Shown one piece after another: positions 8,517-16,823 of a stretch of 64,000 nucleotides of DNA (positions within the stretch are counted from its first letter, which is position 1; each line of letters begins with the position of its first letter). The stretch covers positions 10,964 to 74,963 of the forward strand of contig JAZSQJ010000067.1 of the NCBI GenBank assembly GCA_045537905.1, given 5' to 3'. Source of the DNA: SIG636 sp045537905. Its GTDB lineage: Bacteria > Bacillota > Clostridia > Oscillospirales > CAG-382. The position numbers and the translations under genes are program-made. A model generated the notes under the pieces. That model worked only from the letters and a program-made list of their open reading frames with translations. It searched no databases and was not told the origin of the DNA.

Positions 8517-9721
8517 TAACGAGTCCTCATAGAATTAATTTTCTTTGCGTGACCGCAAGCGGAAGAGGAGCTGAGTGCAAATATCACGTCAGTAGCACCA
8601 ACGTCCTTGCAGAACGTTATGGAGTTGCCTGTGTAGAATCTGAAGTCAACAACGTAAATCGTCTCATACATAGACATAAGCATAGGAGCAAAGCAGTTGC
8701 CAAAGCTGTCCTTGTAAACAACAGCAGTTCTGCCGTTATTAGTGTTGGTGGTAATCTTGGCAAGCCTGTTATCGCCGCCAAGGAAGGTCATATACCAGGA
8801 TGCGGCGTGGTTTACCGTCAGGTAGCAGGTAGGTCTGGTAGCGATAAGCTTTTTACCTGTTTCCACATCGTAATACTCAACGTTGTAATCCTCGTTGTAT
8901 TCAAACCAGAAAAACTCGTCAGGGTTTTCCTTCAAAACTGTAGGATTACCCAGCTTGCTGTAGTAATAACCGTAAAAGCCTTGAGGAGTGCCGTCCTCGT
9001 TGTACTTGCCGTCCTTAGTGTAAGCACCGCTTTCAAGGGTCTTAAAGGGCAAGCCTGCCACGGATGCAAACTTTTGTGCGGCATAATACGCACCAAGCTG
9101 AGTCCAGTGGAAGTCTGTGCGGAAATAAATCTGTTCGTCCCAATGCTCGTAAAGGGTATCGTAAACGTTTACGCTCGTAACACCGGTGCCCTCAAACTTT
9201 TCGTCAAGATAATCCAGCTTATCTTCCTGATTGCCGCCATACTTTTCGTAAAAGTCAACACCGTCTCTTACATAGTTTCTGAGATAGATGGAATTTGAGG
9301 TAGGAACAACCATAGAGAATACGTTAACGTCAGCGCCAAGGTCTTTTTTGTACTGGGCGATAACCTGACTATAGTAGTTGAAGCTATCGTAAGTGCCACC
9401 GAAAACGTCCATACAACGGGTGCCAAGAAGCAAAATGTTGTTGTAGTTATTAAACTCTTCACCCTTGTCGGCAACATCGCTGAAGGTAGAGCTATCATCG
9501 GGAGTGGAGTCCACACTCTCAGAGCTTTCATCCTTGTTATCAACACTTGCATCTGCAGATGTGTTGGGAGCTACGGAAGAATCTTTGTCCGGTGTGGTGC
9601 TGTCGCCGGACATATAATCCGGCGTAAAGGATGATTCATCATCGTACTGAATGTTTGCACAGGCAGTAAGAGCACTGAGCAAAAGGGTTATAGTTAAAAA
9701 TACGGTTAATGCTTTTTTCAT
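8516..9721 (-). CDS. DHHW/SGNH-type surface lipoprotein (copy 1)
   Basis: A 401-residue lipoprotein with lipobox L-T-A-C (Cys21) and an acidic Ser/Asp linker to about residue 90. A DHHW-family domain follows. The Asp/His pair is in R-T-D-F-H-W (Asp203, His205) and the nucleophile candidate is Ser339 in Y-K-D-S-F-G-N. The start was set at 9721 rather than an upstream in-frame ATG at 9787. This gives a clean lipoprotein signal, an AGAAAGG site eight bases upstream, and no overlap with the preceding gene. It probably works with the MBOAT protein in acylation of a surface polymer and is paralogous to the next gene. Confidence 0.86.
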   Translation of the reverse strand: MKKALTVFLTITLLLSALTACANIQYDDESSFTPDYMSGDSTTPDKDSSVAPNTSADASVDNKDESSESVDSTPDDSSTFSDVADKGEEFNNYNNILLLGTRCMDVFGGTYDSFNYYSQVIAQYKKDLGADVNVFSMVVPTSNSIYLRNYVRDGVDFYEKYGGNQEDKLDYLDEKFEGTGVTSVNVYDTLYEHWDEQIYFRTDFHWTQLGAYYAAQKFASVAGLPFKTLESGAYTKDGKYNEDGTPQGFYGYYYSKLGNPTVLKENPDEFFWFEYNEDYNVEYYDVETGKKLIATRPTCYLTVNHAASWYMTFLGGDNRLAKITTNTNNGRTAVVYKDSFGNCFAPMLMSMYETIYVVDFRFYTGNSITFCKDVGATDVIFALSSSSACGHAKKINSMRTR

Positions 9722-9749
9722 TATTATAGCCTTTCTGGAAATATATATT

Positions 9750-10106
9750 TTATCCGTTATAATCCTCAAAGGAAAATTCTTCTTCACTTTCGGGTCTGGA
9801 GTCCTGGGCTCCGTCCTGAACGTTGGAGCCTTGCAAATCGGTTTCTATACCGAAGTTGGATTTGATTTGATTAACCAGCTCCCTAAACTTGGAACGGTAC
9901 GGTATTGAATCGGTATACCAGTCGGCAATCTGCTCGGTATACCTGCCGTTAAAGTATGACTCTGCGGTAAAACGGGGAAATTTTGTTATCATTCTGTTTT
10001 CGCCCTCTGCAAAGCCGTAGGTTCTGGGAAAGAAGGACATAAAGCCGATAAACAACACAAATACCAAAACTACACAAAGTATGTTGATAAGGTAAAACTT
10101 TTTCAT
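9750..10106 (-). CDS. Stand-alone DHHW N-terminal module, membrane anchored
   Basis: A 118-residue protein with one N-terminal membrane segment (about 5-26). It then carries a region resembling the N-terminal part of DHHW-family proteins: the pattern E-N-R-M-I-T-K-F-P, then a YFNGRYTEQIADWYTDSIPYR-like stretch. An acidic tail ends the protein. No SGNH catalytic motif is present. In typical family members this region precedes the catalytic domain in one chain. Here the catalytic parts are two separate lipoproteins downstream, so this may be an extracytoplasmic adaptor that docks them to the MBOAT protein. The strong AAGGAGG site and normal stop argue against a frameshift. It lies 11 bases after the MBOAT gene. 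Confidence 0.7.
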   Translation of the reverse strand: MKKFYLINILCVVLVFVLFIGFMSFFPRTYGFAEGENRMITKFPRFTAESYFNGRYTEQIADWYTDSIPYRSKFRELVNQIKSNFGIETDLQGSNVQDGAQDSRPESEEEFSFEDYNG

Positions 10107-10117
10107 CGTATCCCTCC

Positions 10118-11551
10118 TTAAAATCTGAAGTACAGGAACGGATTGTTAGAAGAATCCGTAAGCATAACTATACAAAGGAGCAACAGAATGATATTTGTTA
10201 CACCCGTAAGACAAACCGCAACCGACTCCCGTCCCTCGTTAGCGTAAAACCATTTTTTAATCTTAGGTAATATGGGAAAGCTAACGACAGCAGAAAGCAC
10301 TATCAAATATAAATTGTTAAGAATAGTCGATTTTGAAACGGGATCAAGGAAGGTATTGTTATTTGCAAAGACAATATTGCCAAAGAAGGTACCCAGGTCG
10401 CCAAGGTTTTCAAAATAGAATATGGCAAAGCCTATTATAACAACTATCAAAGAATAGATATGAGAAACCGCCTTTGGAAGCTTTTTCATCCTTTTTTTGC
10501 CAACAAGCATTTCAATGAGAATAAACGCACCGAAATATAAGCCCCATATAATGAAGTTCCAGGACGCACCGTGCCAAAAACCTGTGCAAAACCAAACGAG
10601 GAACAAGCTGAGGTACTTTCTTCTTTTGCCGAAAATTGGCACATACAGCAAATAGTCACGGAAGAAGGTGCCCAGAGATATATGCCAACGCTGCCAAAAC
10701 TCAGAAATGTTTTTACTTACAAAGGGATGCTTAAAGTTTTCATCAAAATGGAAGCCGAAAATCCTGCCTATACCGATAGCCATATCGGAGTAGCCTGAAA
10801 AGTCAAAGTAAACGTACAAAGCATAGCAGATAACGCCAACCAGGGTGCCAACAAAGCTTTGACCTGCAAGTACGCTGGAGGGCAGGTGATCTACAGCACC
10901 GTAGTCCCCCAACAGATTGGTTACAACGCTAAACAGGTTGTTGGCAATAAGAACTTTTTTAGACAAGCCAACAACGAAACGAGTAGCACCCTCGCTAACG
11001 TCCTTTAAGGTGCTTTTACGGTTATGTATTTCCTCTTCGATGGTTGCATAACGCACGATGGGCCCCGCAACAAGCTGAGGAAACAAAGAGATATAAAGAA
11101 GCAGATTAAAAAAGTTTTTCTGTACGTCTACCTTACCCCAATAACAGTCTATAATGTAAGACATTATCTGGAAGGTAAAAAAGCTTATGCCTATAGGCAG
11201 AACGATGTTTGTAAGCGGTATGGATGTGCTGAATACTGCGTTTATATTCTCAATAAAGAAATTTGTATACTTGAACACGAAGAGCAAGCCGATATTGAAC
11301 ACAATAGCCAGAGAGACAGACAACTTTGCCGCAACCGTGTCCCGCTTTTTATCTATAATCAATCCCGCAAAATAGTTTACTGCGGTTGACAGCAGCAACA
11401 GACCTACGTAAGTAGGCTCACCCCAGGCGTAAAATATCAAAGAAAACACTATTAAAACAGCATTCTTCATCCATAGTCTCGGGCTTAAAAAATACAGAAG
11501 GAAGCAGGCTGCTAAAAAAACAAATATAAAAAACAAATCAGAAAAAACCAT
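10118..11551 (-). CDS. MBOAT-family O-acyltransferase (DltB/AlgI-like)
   Basis: A polytopic membrane protein of 477 residues. It is the first gene of the operon, with a GAGGATG ribosome binding site. It has many hydrophobic segments, plus the MBOAT hallmarks WQRWHISLGTFFRDY (His290) and the active-site His327 in F-W-H-G-A-S-W-N. The family moves acyl groups across the membrane onto extracellular acceptors: DltB moves D-alanine from a carrier protein and AlgI moves acetyl groups. The acyl carrier protein in the same operon points to a carrier-bound donor, as in DltB. An acetyl-type donor remains possible. A near-consensus promoter lies directly upstream. Confidence 0.93.
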   Translation of the reverse strand: MVFSDLFFIFVFLAACFLLYFLSPRLWMKNAVLIVFSLIFYAWGEPTYVGLLLLSTAVNYFAGLIIDKKRDTVAAKLSVSLAIVFNIGLLFVFKYTNFFIENINAVFSTSIPLTNIVLPIGISFFTFQIMSYIIDCYWGKVDVQKNFFNLLLYISLFPQLVAGPIVRYATIEEEIHNRKSTLKDVSEGATRFVVGLSKKVLIANNLFSVVTNLLGDYGAVDHLPSSVLAGQSFVGTLVGVICYALYVYFDFSGYSDMAIGIGRIFGFHFDENFKHPFVSKNISEFWQRWHISLGTFFRDYLLYVPIFGKRRKYLSLFLVWFCTGFWHGASWNFIIWGLYFGAFILIEMLVGKKRMKKLPKAVSHIYSLIVVIIGFAIFYFENLGDLGTFFGNIVFANNNTFLDPVSKSTILNNLYLIVLSAVVSFPILPKIKKWFYANEGRESVAVCLTGVTNIILLLLCIVMLTDSSNNPFLYFRF

Positions 11552-11593
11552 AACATCCTCATTCTACATTGTTTACAAACTTTATCAACGTAT

Positions 11594-11622
11594 AGTATAT
11601 AACAAAAAGCAATTAAAGTCAA
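11594..11622 (-). promoter_or_regulatory. Promoter of the MBOAT/FkbH operon
   Basis: On the minus strand, TTGACT and TATACT are separated by exactly 17 bases, 43 bases before the MBOAT start codon. No other good candidate lies between the terminator at 11654-11681 and the gene. It probably drives the whole series down to about 2244. Confidence 0.85.
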
Positions 11623-11653
11623 TAATAAAGCTAATTCTTATATAAAGAAAAAA

Positions 11654-11681
11654 GCCACCCTTGCAATTTTGCAAGGGTGGC
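11654..11681 (-). terminator. Intrinsic terminator of the dockerin amidase gene
   Basis: Thirteen-base arms GCCACCCTTGCAA and TTGCAAGGGTGGC form a strong hairpin. On the minus strand it is followed by TTTTTTCTTT. It lies 23 bases after the stop codon at 11704. Confidence 0.93.
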
Positions 11682-11703
11682 TGGGTTAAACTATTCTAAG
11701 CAA

Positions 11704-13767
11704 TTAGCTCTTAAGAGCTGCAGCAAGTGCAATGTAGTCAGAGGAAGCTACAGTGCCGTCGCCGTCAACGTCTGCTGCCAGTGCAAAAGCACCTTCAAGA
11801 GTAACCTGGCTCTTCATCGCCTTGGACTGGGTGATGTAGTCGGTTGTGGAGATGTTTGCGTCGCCGTTGATGTCACCTGCAACTACAAGGGCGTAAGATA
11901 CCTTAACTGTACCGTTAACAACAAGGTTTACGGTGTAGCCCGTAGCGATAAGCTCGTTAGCGGCAAGTTCGGTACCGCCATTGTTATATATAACGAGGAA
12001 GGAATTATCCTGCTCAAAGCTTGCGAGGGTCTGCTCAACGGTGGTAAGCGCTGCAAAGCCTCTGAAAGCGGTAGAGTCACCAACCTTAACAACCTCTGCC
12101 TTAGAAGAAGTGATGTCGGAAGGAGCGGTAACCTTAAGGGTAATGGTCTTAGTGGTTGTCTTAGAGTCAACAGGACCAACTGCGGTTACGGTAACGGTAA
12201 GAGAAGTACCTTCTTGAACTGCGGGAATGGTAAAGGTCTTGTCAGTAGCACCGTTCTGCTCAACCAAGGTGGAGGTAGCGCCGTTGTTGTTAAGAACAAC
12301 CTTATAGTTGTAGCTGGTTGCGTTAGCAACTGCAGCCCAGGAAACTGTGCCTGTGTCACCTACTTCGATTTCAGCAGGGCAGGAAACGGTAGGAGCGGTT
12401 ACGGAGAGAGATACGCCGCCGTTAACAAGAACGTGTGCGTTGGTATAAATTGCATTGTTATCAAGGAACACGCCTACAAAGGAAAGCTTGTCACCAACGG
12501 CAATCTTGGTTGCGTATTCGTAATTGGTAGAACTTGAGTGAATTGCAAACAGAACATTCTTACCGGTTATGGAAATGTTCTTGGTAGCACCTGCATCGGA
12601 TATAGAGGTAACGGTGTAAGTACCGTCATTATTGGGAGAGCAAAGCATTGCACGCCACCAAGTCATTGCAAAGGAACCCTTTGCAGAGGTACAAACGATG
12701 CTGTTAACCACGTTGGTGGCACCGTTTATTTCAAGAACGGGAATGTACTGAACTGTTGTAGGATAGCTGGGATTATTACCGAGAGCTACAAGCTTGCTGG
12801 AGGAAGCGGTGTTGGAAGGACCAACAGCTGTAACAGTAGCCTTCAAATACTTACCCTTGCTTTGTGCAGGAATTGTTACGTAGGTATCAGTGGTAGACTT
12901 GTCAACGAGTGTAGAAGCTGCAGAAGTAGCGCTGGGCTCACCGTTGAAAAGCTCAACCTTAACCTTATAAGAGGTTGCGTTAGTAACAGCATTCCATCTG
13001 AAGGTAACGCCTGTGTTGTTAGCTACAGAGCTGCCGCTGGTGAAGGTAGGAGCGGTAACGGTCTTGTCATCAACAACGGACTTGTTTATCATAGCAAGCA
13101 TACCGTTTGCGATAGCCTTAGCGTCTGCATCGAAATACTTATCAAAGTTTGCATTATCGGTTGCGTTATCGATAAAGCTACATTCAACGAGTATTGCAGG
13201 CATATTGGACTCACGGGTTACGTGGAAGTTGTTGTACTTAACGCCTCTATTTCTCCAACAGCCAACTGCGATAAGAGCGTTTTGTACGCTGGTAGCAAAT
13301 TTTGCACTAACAGACGTAGCGCTCTGGCTCTGGTGATAATAAGTTTCAATGCCTGTACCGAGGTTTGCAGTACCGCAAGCGTTTCTGTGGATGGAAATGA
13401 AGTAGGAGTAGCTACCTGCGTTAGCCATATCAGTTCTGTTTTGGAGAGACAGAGTGATATCGGTTACTCGGGTAAGAGCAGCGGAGGCGCCGGACTGGTT
13501 AACGAGCTTAGCAACGGCAAGTGAAAGTCTGAGAGTATCATCAGCCTCTTCCCTGTTGCCGCCGAGAACGGTACTCATAGCGCCGGGGTCGTTACCGCCG
13601 TGACCGGGGTCGATAATAAAGTTTGCGCTTGCAAGGCTAGAGCCGTTTACAGCAACACCAACCGCAGCGCTAACCTTAAGAGAAGCATCCTGTATTGCAG
13701 AAAAAGCAAAGACAGAAAGCATTAAACAAAGCGTGAGGAAAATGCTTGTAAGTTTTTTGATTTTCAT
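11704..13767 (-). CDS. Secreted N-acetylmuramoyl-L-alanine amidase with C-terminal dockerin
   Basis: A 687-residue exported protein. The signal peptide covers about 1-36. An Amidase_3 zinc domain spans about 46-235, starting FIIDPGHGGNDPG with His56, then Glu in N-R-E-E, His in S-I-H-R-N and Glu in L-V-E-C-S-F. Two fibronectin-III-like or immunoglobulin-like repeats follow (about 250-350 and 470-565), with an unfamiliar domain between them. The end (630-687) is a dockerin type I domain with two calcium-binding repeats, G-D-I-N-G-D and A-D-V-D-G-D-G. The start at 13767 was chosen for its AAAGGAG site and signal peptide; an upstream in-frame start at 13893 would precede the promoter. It hydrolyses peptidoglycan and may attach to a cohesin-bearing surface protein, which is not in the window. 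Confidence 0.92.
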   Translation of the reverse strand: MKIKKLTSIFLTLCLMLSVFAFSAIQDASLKVSAAVGVAVNGSSLASANFIIDPGHGGNDPGAMSTVLGGNREEADDTLRLSLAVAKLVNQSGASAALTRVTDITLSLQNRTDMANAGSYSYFISIHRNACGTANLGTGIETYYHQSQSATSVSAKFATSVQNALIAVGCWRNRGVKYNNFHVTRESNMPAILVECSFIDNATDNANFDKYFDADAKAIANGMLAMINKSVVDDKTVTAPTFTSGSSVANNTGVTFRWNAVTNATSYKVKVELFNGEPSATSAASTLVDKSTTDTYVTIPAQSKGKYLKATVTAVGPSNTASSSKLVALGNNPSYPTTVQYIPVLEINGATNVVNSIVCTSAKGSFAMTWWRAMLCSPNNDGTYTVTSISDAGATKNISITGKNVLFAIHSSSTNYEYATKIAVGDKLSFVGVFLDNNAIYTNAHVLVNGGVSLSVTAPTVSCPAEIEVGDTGTVSWAAVANATSYNYKVVLNNNGATSTLVEQNGATDKTFTIPAVQEGTSLTVTVTAVGPVDSKTTTKTITLKVTAPSDITSSKAEVVKVGDSTAFRGFAALTTVEQTLASFEQDNSFLVIYNNGGTELAANELIATGYTVNLVVNGTVKVSYALVVAGDINGDANISTTDYITQSKAMKSQVTLEGAFALAADVDGDGTVASSDYIALAAALKS

Positions 13768-13815
13768 ATTAATCTCCTTTACAAATAAATAAAAGTCCAT
13801 AGTATCTTCACGATA

Positions 13816-13844
13816 ATTATACATCCTTATAACAAAAATGTCAA
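13816..13844 (-). promoter_or_regulatory. Promoter of the dockerin amidase gene
   Basis: Perfect consensus TTGACA-17-TATAAT on the minus strand, 48 bases before the start codon. The imperfect inverted repeat just upstream (13848-13859 and 13893-13902) could be a regulator site. Confidence 0.93.
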
Positions 13845-13918
13845 TTGCTATATATGTAGAAAACACTCTTTGAAATTTGTGCAACTTTTCCACTACATAT
13901 AGCTCAAGGCAAAGTTTA

Positions 13919-13948
13919 ACGGCAATGCATTTTTTTATGCATTGCCGT
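13919..13948 (-). terminator. Hairpin ending the potABCD operon
   Basis: Twelve-base perfect arms ACGGCAATGCAT and ATGCATTGCCGT with a six-base loop, five bases after the potD stop. The minus-strand run after the stem (TTAAACTTTG) is only moderately T-rich. Confidence 0.78.
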
Positions 13949-13952
13949 CAGT

Positions 13953-15206
13953 TTACAGCTTGTAATAATCATCGCCGATGCTACGTGTTCTTTTGTGCTT
14001 GAATTTTACAAGAATCAAAACCAAAAGTCCGGCAACGATAACGCCCGAAATAATATGGATAGATATAGCATTTACGCCGTAGGCCTTGGTAAACGCCCAC
14101 TGGTCGTTCATAATATTTAATATTTCCTCACTCATATGTCTGAACATTAAGTCTTTGTCAAAGTCAGCAAATTCGTCAGGATACAGTATAGAATAACAAT
14201 AGGGGTCGTTTTCGCTGCTGTAGCTATAGTCCTCGTGATTGACAACGGCGGTGTTGGGACTGGCGTAACAAATATATTCAGCGTTTGCCAGTGCAACGTC
14301 AGGTCTCAGCATATAGTTGATAAACATTTCCGCAGCCTGCTTGTTTGCGCTTGCCTTGGGAATGCACATAACGTCTATAAACTGGTTGGTAATAAGCTTA
14401 CCCTCTTCGTTGCGGGGATACACAAATTCAAGAGCGTCATTCTCCGCCTTCATCGTAAGAAAGTCCCCTGCGTAATAAGGCGCAACAGCGGCGTTACCTG
14501 CCTCCATTATATCAAAGATTTCGTCATTGACATAACGCTTAAGCACTTTTTTCTGTGCCTTAAGCTCCTCAGCTGCAAGCTCCCAGTCACCGGAGTCCTT
14601 AGAGTTTATGCTTACACCGATCTTAAACTGTGCAATAGCAAAGGCATCGCGAGGGTTATCAAACATAAGAATCTCGCCCTTGTAATCCTCATCCCAAAGT
14701 ATATCCCAATTGTAGGGCTGTTCCTTAACCATTTCGGTGTTATAAATCACACCAACCATACCAACGGTATAAGGGATAGAATATTCATCTTTCGGATCAA
14801 ACTCAAAAACGCCCTTATATTTGTCCGCAATGTACTTATAGTTTGGAACGTTACTGTAATCAATGGTCTGGAGATAGCCTTCCGCCCAAAGACGCTCGAA
14901 CATATAGTCAGAGGGAACGATAACGTCGTAGGTTATACCGCCGTTTTCAAGGCTGGCATAAAGCTCCTCGTTATTGGCGTAGGTTATATACTCAACGTTA
15001 ATACCCGTTTCGTTCTCAAACTCGGTAATAACGTCAAGACTGTCATCCTCACCGTTTGAAATATACTCACCCCAGTTGAAAACACGGATGGTGGTGCCTG
15101 CAAGGCTGGTATTTATACCGCCGTCATCCGCAGATGCAAACGACGAAGGGGTGATTGTTGTAAACAGAAAAGCAACTATAAAAGCAAAAGCAATAATCCT
15201 TTTCAA
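13953..15206 (-). CDS. potD: Spermidine/putrescine-type substrate-binding protein, C-terminally anchored
   Basis: The extracytoplasmic binding component of a polyamine-type ABC importer, 417 residues. A Sec signal peptide covers about 1-26 and has no lipobox cysteine. The PotD-like fold begins with I-R-V-F-N-W-G-E-Y-I, followed by family patterns such as YDVIVPSDYM and NEDY. A hydrophobic helix near the C-terminus (about 383-402), followed by K-F-K-H-K-R, should anchor it to the membrane. This differs from the usual lipid anchor. The start codon is TTG with a GGAGAAGG site. It is the last gene of the potA-B-C-D order. The substrate could be spermidine, putrescine or a related amine; the sequence does not decide. 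Confidence 0.92.
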   Translation of the reverse strand: MKRIIAFAFIVAFLFTTITPSSFASADDGGINTSLAGTTIRVFNWGEYISNGEDDSLDVITEFENETGINVEYITYANNEELYASLENGGITYDVIVPSDYMFERLWAEGYLQTIDYSNVPNYKYIADKYKGVFEFDPKDEYSIPYTVGMVGVIYNTEMVKEQPYNWDILWDEDYKGEILMFDNPRDAFAIAQFKIGVSINSKDSGDWELAAEELKAQKKVLKRYVNDEIFDIMEAGNAAVAPYYAGDFLTMKAENDALEFVYPRNEEGKLITNQFIDVMCIPKASANKQAAEMFINYMLRPDVALANAEYICYASPNTAVVNHEDYSYSSENDPYCYSILYPDEFADFDKDLMFRHMSEEILNIMNDQWAFTKAYGVNAISIHIISGVIVAGLLVLILVKFKHKRTRSIGDDYYKL

Positions 15207-15225
15207 TTATCCTTCTCCTTAAAAA

Positions 15226-16029
15226 CTACTTGCGTTTATTTTCCTTCCGTGTTTTGTCACGACTGCCGATGACGTTTTTGGCAATAAGCAACAACAGCAC
15301 CGCAATAAATATAATCGTTGACAAAGCGTAAATGGAATCCGGTACCTTTTTACGGGCGGCACCGTAAATATAAAGAGGCAGGGTGTTGTAGGTACCTGCA
15401 GTGAAACGGCTGATTACAAAGTCGTCAATAGACAAGGTAAACGCCATAAAGAAGCCCGTTAAAACACCGGTACGGATAGCGGGAAGCTCTACCTTGAAAA
15501 ATGCCTTCAAGGGTGTGCAGCCCAAATCCATAGCAGCCTGGGGCAGGTGCTTGTCCATCTGGTTTATCTTGGGCAAAACAGAAAGTATTACATAAGGTAT
15601 CTCAAAGGTTATATGAGATATCAGCAATGCATAAAAACCGAGGAAGTCCGTTATACCAAGCAGTGCGAAAAACAAACCAAACAAAAGAACCAACGAGATA
15701 GCCGTAACGATATCTGGGCTTGTCATAGGTATGTTAGTTACAAGCATAACAGCCTGTTTTATCTTTCTGTTACGGAATTTAGAGATGCCCACAGCGGCAG
15801 CAGTACCGATAACTGTAGAAAAGCAAGCGGAAATAACAGCAATAACCACTGTGTTTTTCAAGGCATCAATGGCTACCTTATCGTTGAAAAAGTTGTTATA
15901 AGCCTTAAAGAAGGGACCGTCACCAAAATTAAAGGAACGGTAAATAAGCAAAGCGATAGGCGCATACAAGAAAACCAAAACAGCAAGTATGCAAATTGCA
16001 GAGCCTATTCTCTTGCGGGACTTTTTCAC
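15226..16029 (-). CDS. potC: Polyamine ABC transporter permease PotC
   Basis: A 267-residue inner-membrane permease of the binding-protein-dependent family with about six membrane helices. The cytoplasmic loop that contacts the ATPase is visible as the EAA-like motif AAMDLGCTPLKAFFKVELPA. It starts with GTG overlapping the potB stop (ATGTGA), preceded by GGAGG, so translation is coupled. Together with PotB it forms the channel that receives substrate from PotD and is powered by PotA. Confidence 0.93.
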   Translation of the reverse strand: MKKSRKRIGSAICILAVLVFLYAPIALLIYRSFNFGDGPFFKAYNNFFNDKVAIDALKNTVVIAVISACFSTVIGTAAAVGISKFRNRKIKQAVMLVTNIPMTSPDIVTAISLVLLFGLFFALLGITDFLGFYALLISHITFEIPYVILSVLPKINQMDKHLPQAAMDLGCTPLKAFFKVELPAIRTGVLTGFFMAFTLSIDDFVISRFTAGTYNTLPLYIYGAARKKVPDSIYALSTIIFIAVLLLLIAKNVIGSRDKTRKENKRK

Positions 16030-16823
16030 ATCAACACACCTCCATCCTCGTCATCGGAGGTAAACTTGCTCATTATTGCCATGGAAATAATAATAAGAAC
16101 CAACAGAATGAAAGAAAAAGCAGAGCCCAAATTATACTTATTAGCCATCATAAACAAATCCTCAATCTTGTCGCCCACGATAACAAACATACCGCCGCCA
16201 AGCTTTTCGGAGATGTAGAAGGTGCTGACAGAGGGCACAAACACCATAGTAATACCCGAAACGATACCGGGCATACTAAGGGGCAACAATACCTTAGCCC
16301 ACATCTGCAGCTTTGTACAGCCAAGGTCGTGGGCAGCTTCTATCAAGCTGTTGTCCATTTTTGAAATAACAGAGTAGATAGGAAGAACCATATAAGGCAA
16401 AAAGTTATAGACCATACCCATAATGGCAGCAGTAAAGGTTTCGCTTATACCCATAGCCTCCGTGAGTACGTATATGGCATTTGTTCTTATAACAAAGTTC
16501 ATCCACATGGGAAGCATCAGCAAAAGCATCATCGCCGCTTGAGCACCGCTTCCCAGCTTGGAAATAAAATATGCAACGGGATAACCTATAAGCAGGCATA
16601 TCACGGTAGCGATAAGAGCGATTTCAAGGGATAACAGTAAAATTTCAATATGATAAGCAGAGCCCAGCTCGGCGATGTTGTCAAAGGTAAAATTGCCGTT
16701 TTTGTCTGTAAAGGTATAATAAATTACCATAAACAACGGCAATACCACAAATATTACAGACCAGACGATATAAGGTGCAGAAACAAGCTTTTGTAAAATA
16801 TGTCTATTCCCTCTTTTACTCAT
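16026..16823 (-). CDS. potB: Polyamine ABC transporter permease PotB
   Basis: A 265-residue permease with about six membrane helices. The EAA-type loop reads A-H-D-L-G-C-T-K-L-Q-M-W. It pairs with PotC. The start at 16823 (M-S-K-R-G-N-R) overlaps the end of potA by eight bases and has an AGGAAC sequence at the right spacing. In-frame starts at 16838 and 16868 lie deeper in potA and have no ribosome binding site. Confidence 0.92.
   Translation of the reverse strand: MSKRGNRHILQKLVSAPYIVWSVIFVVLPLFMVIYYTFTDKNGNFTFDNIAELGSAYHIEILLLSLEIALIATVICLLIGYPVAYFISKLGSGAQAAMMLLLMLPMWMNFVIRTNAIYVLTEAMGISETFTAAIMGMVYNFLPYMVLPIYSVISKMDNSLIEAAHDLGCTKLQMWAKVLLPLSMPGIVSGITMVFVPSVSTFYISEKLGGGMFVIVGDKIEDLFMMANKYNLGSAFSFILLVLIIISMAIMSKFTSDDEDGGVLM

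Noticed and set aside
9750..9787. Upstream in-frame start for the first DHHW lipoprotein
   Set aside because: It would overlap the preceding gene and place 22 extra residues before a clean lipoprotein signal. It lacks a ribosome binding site.
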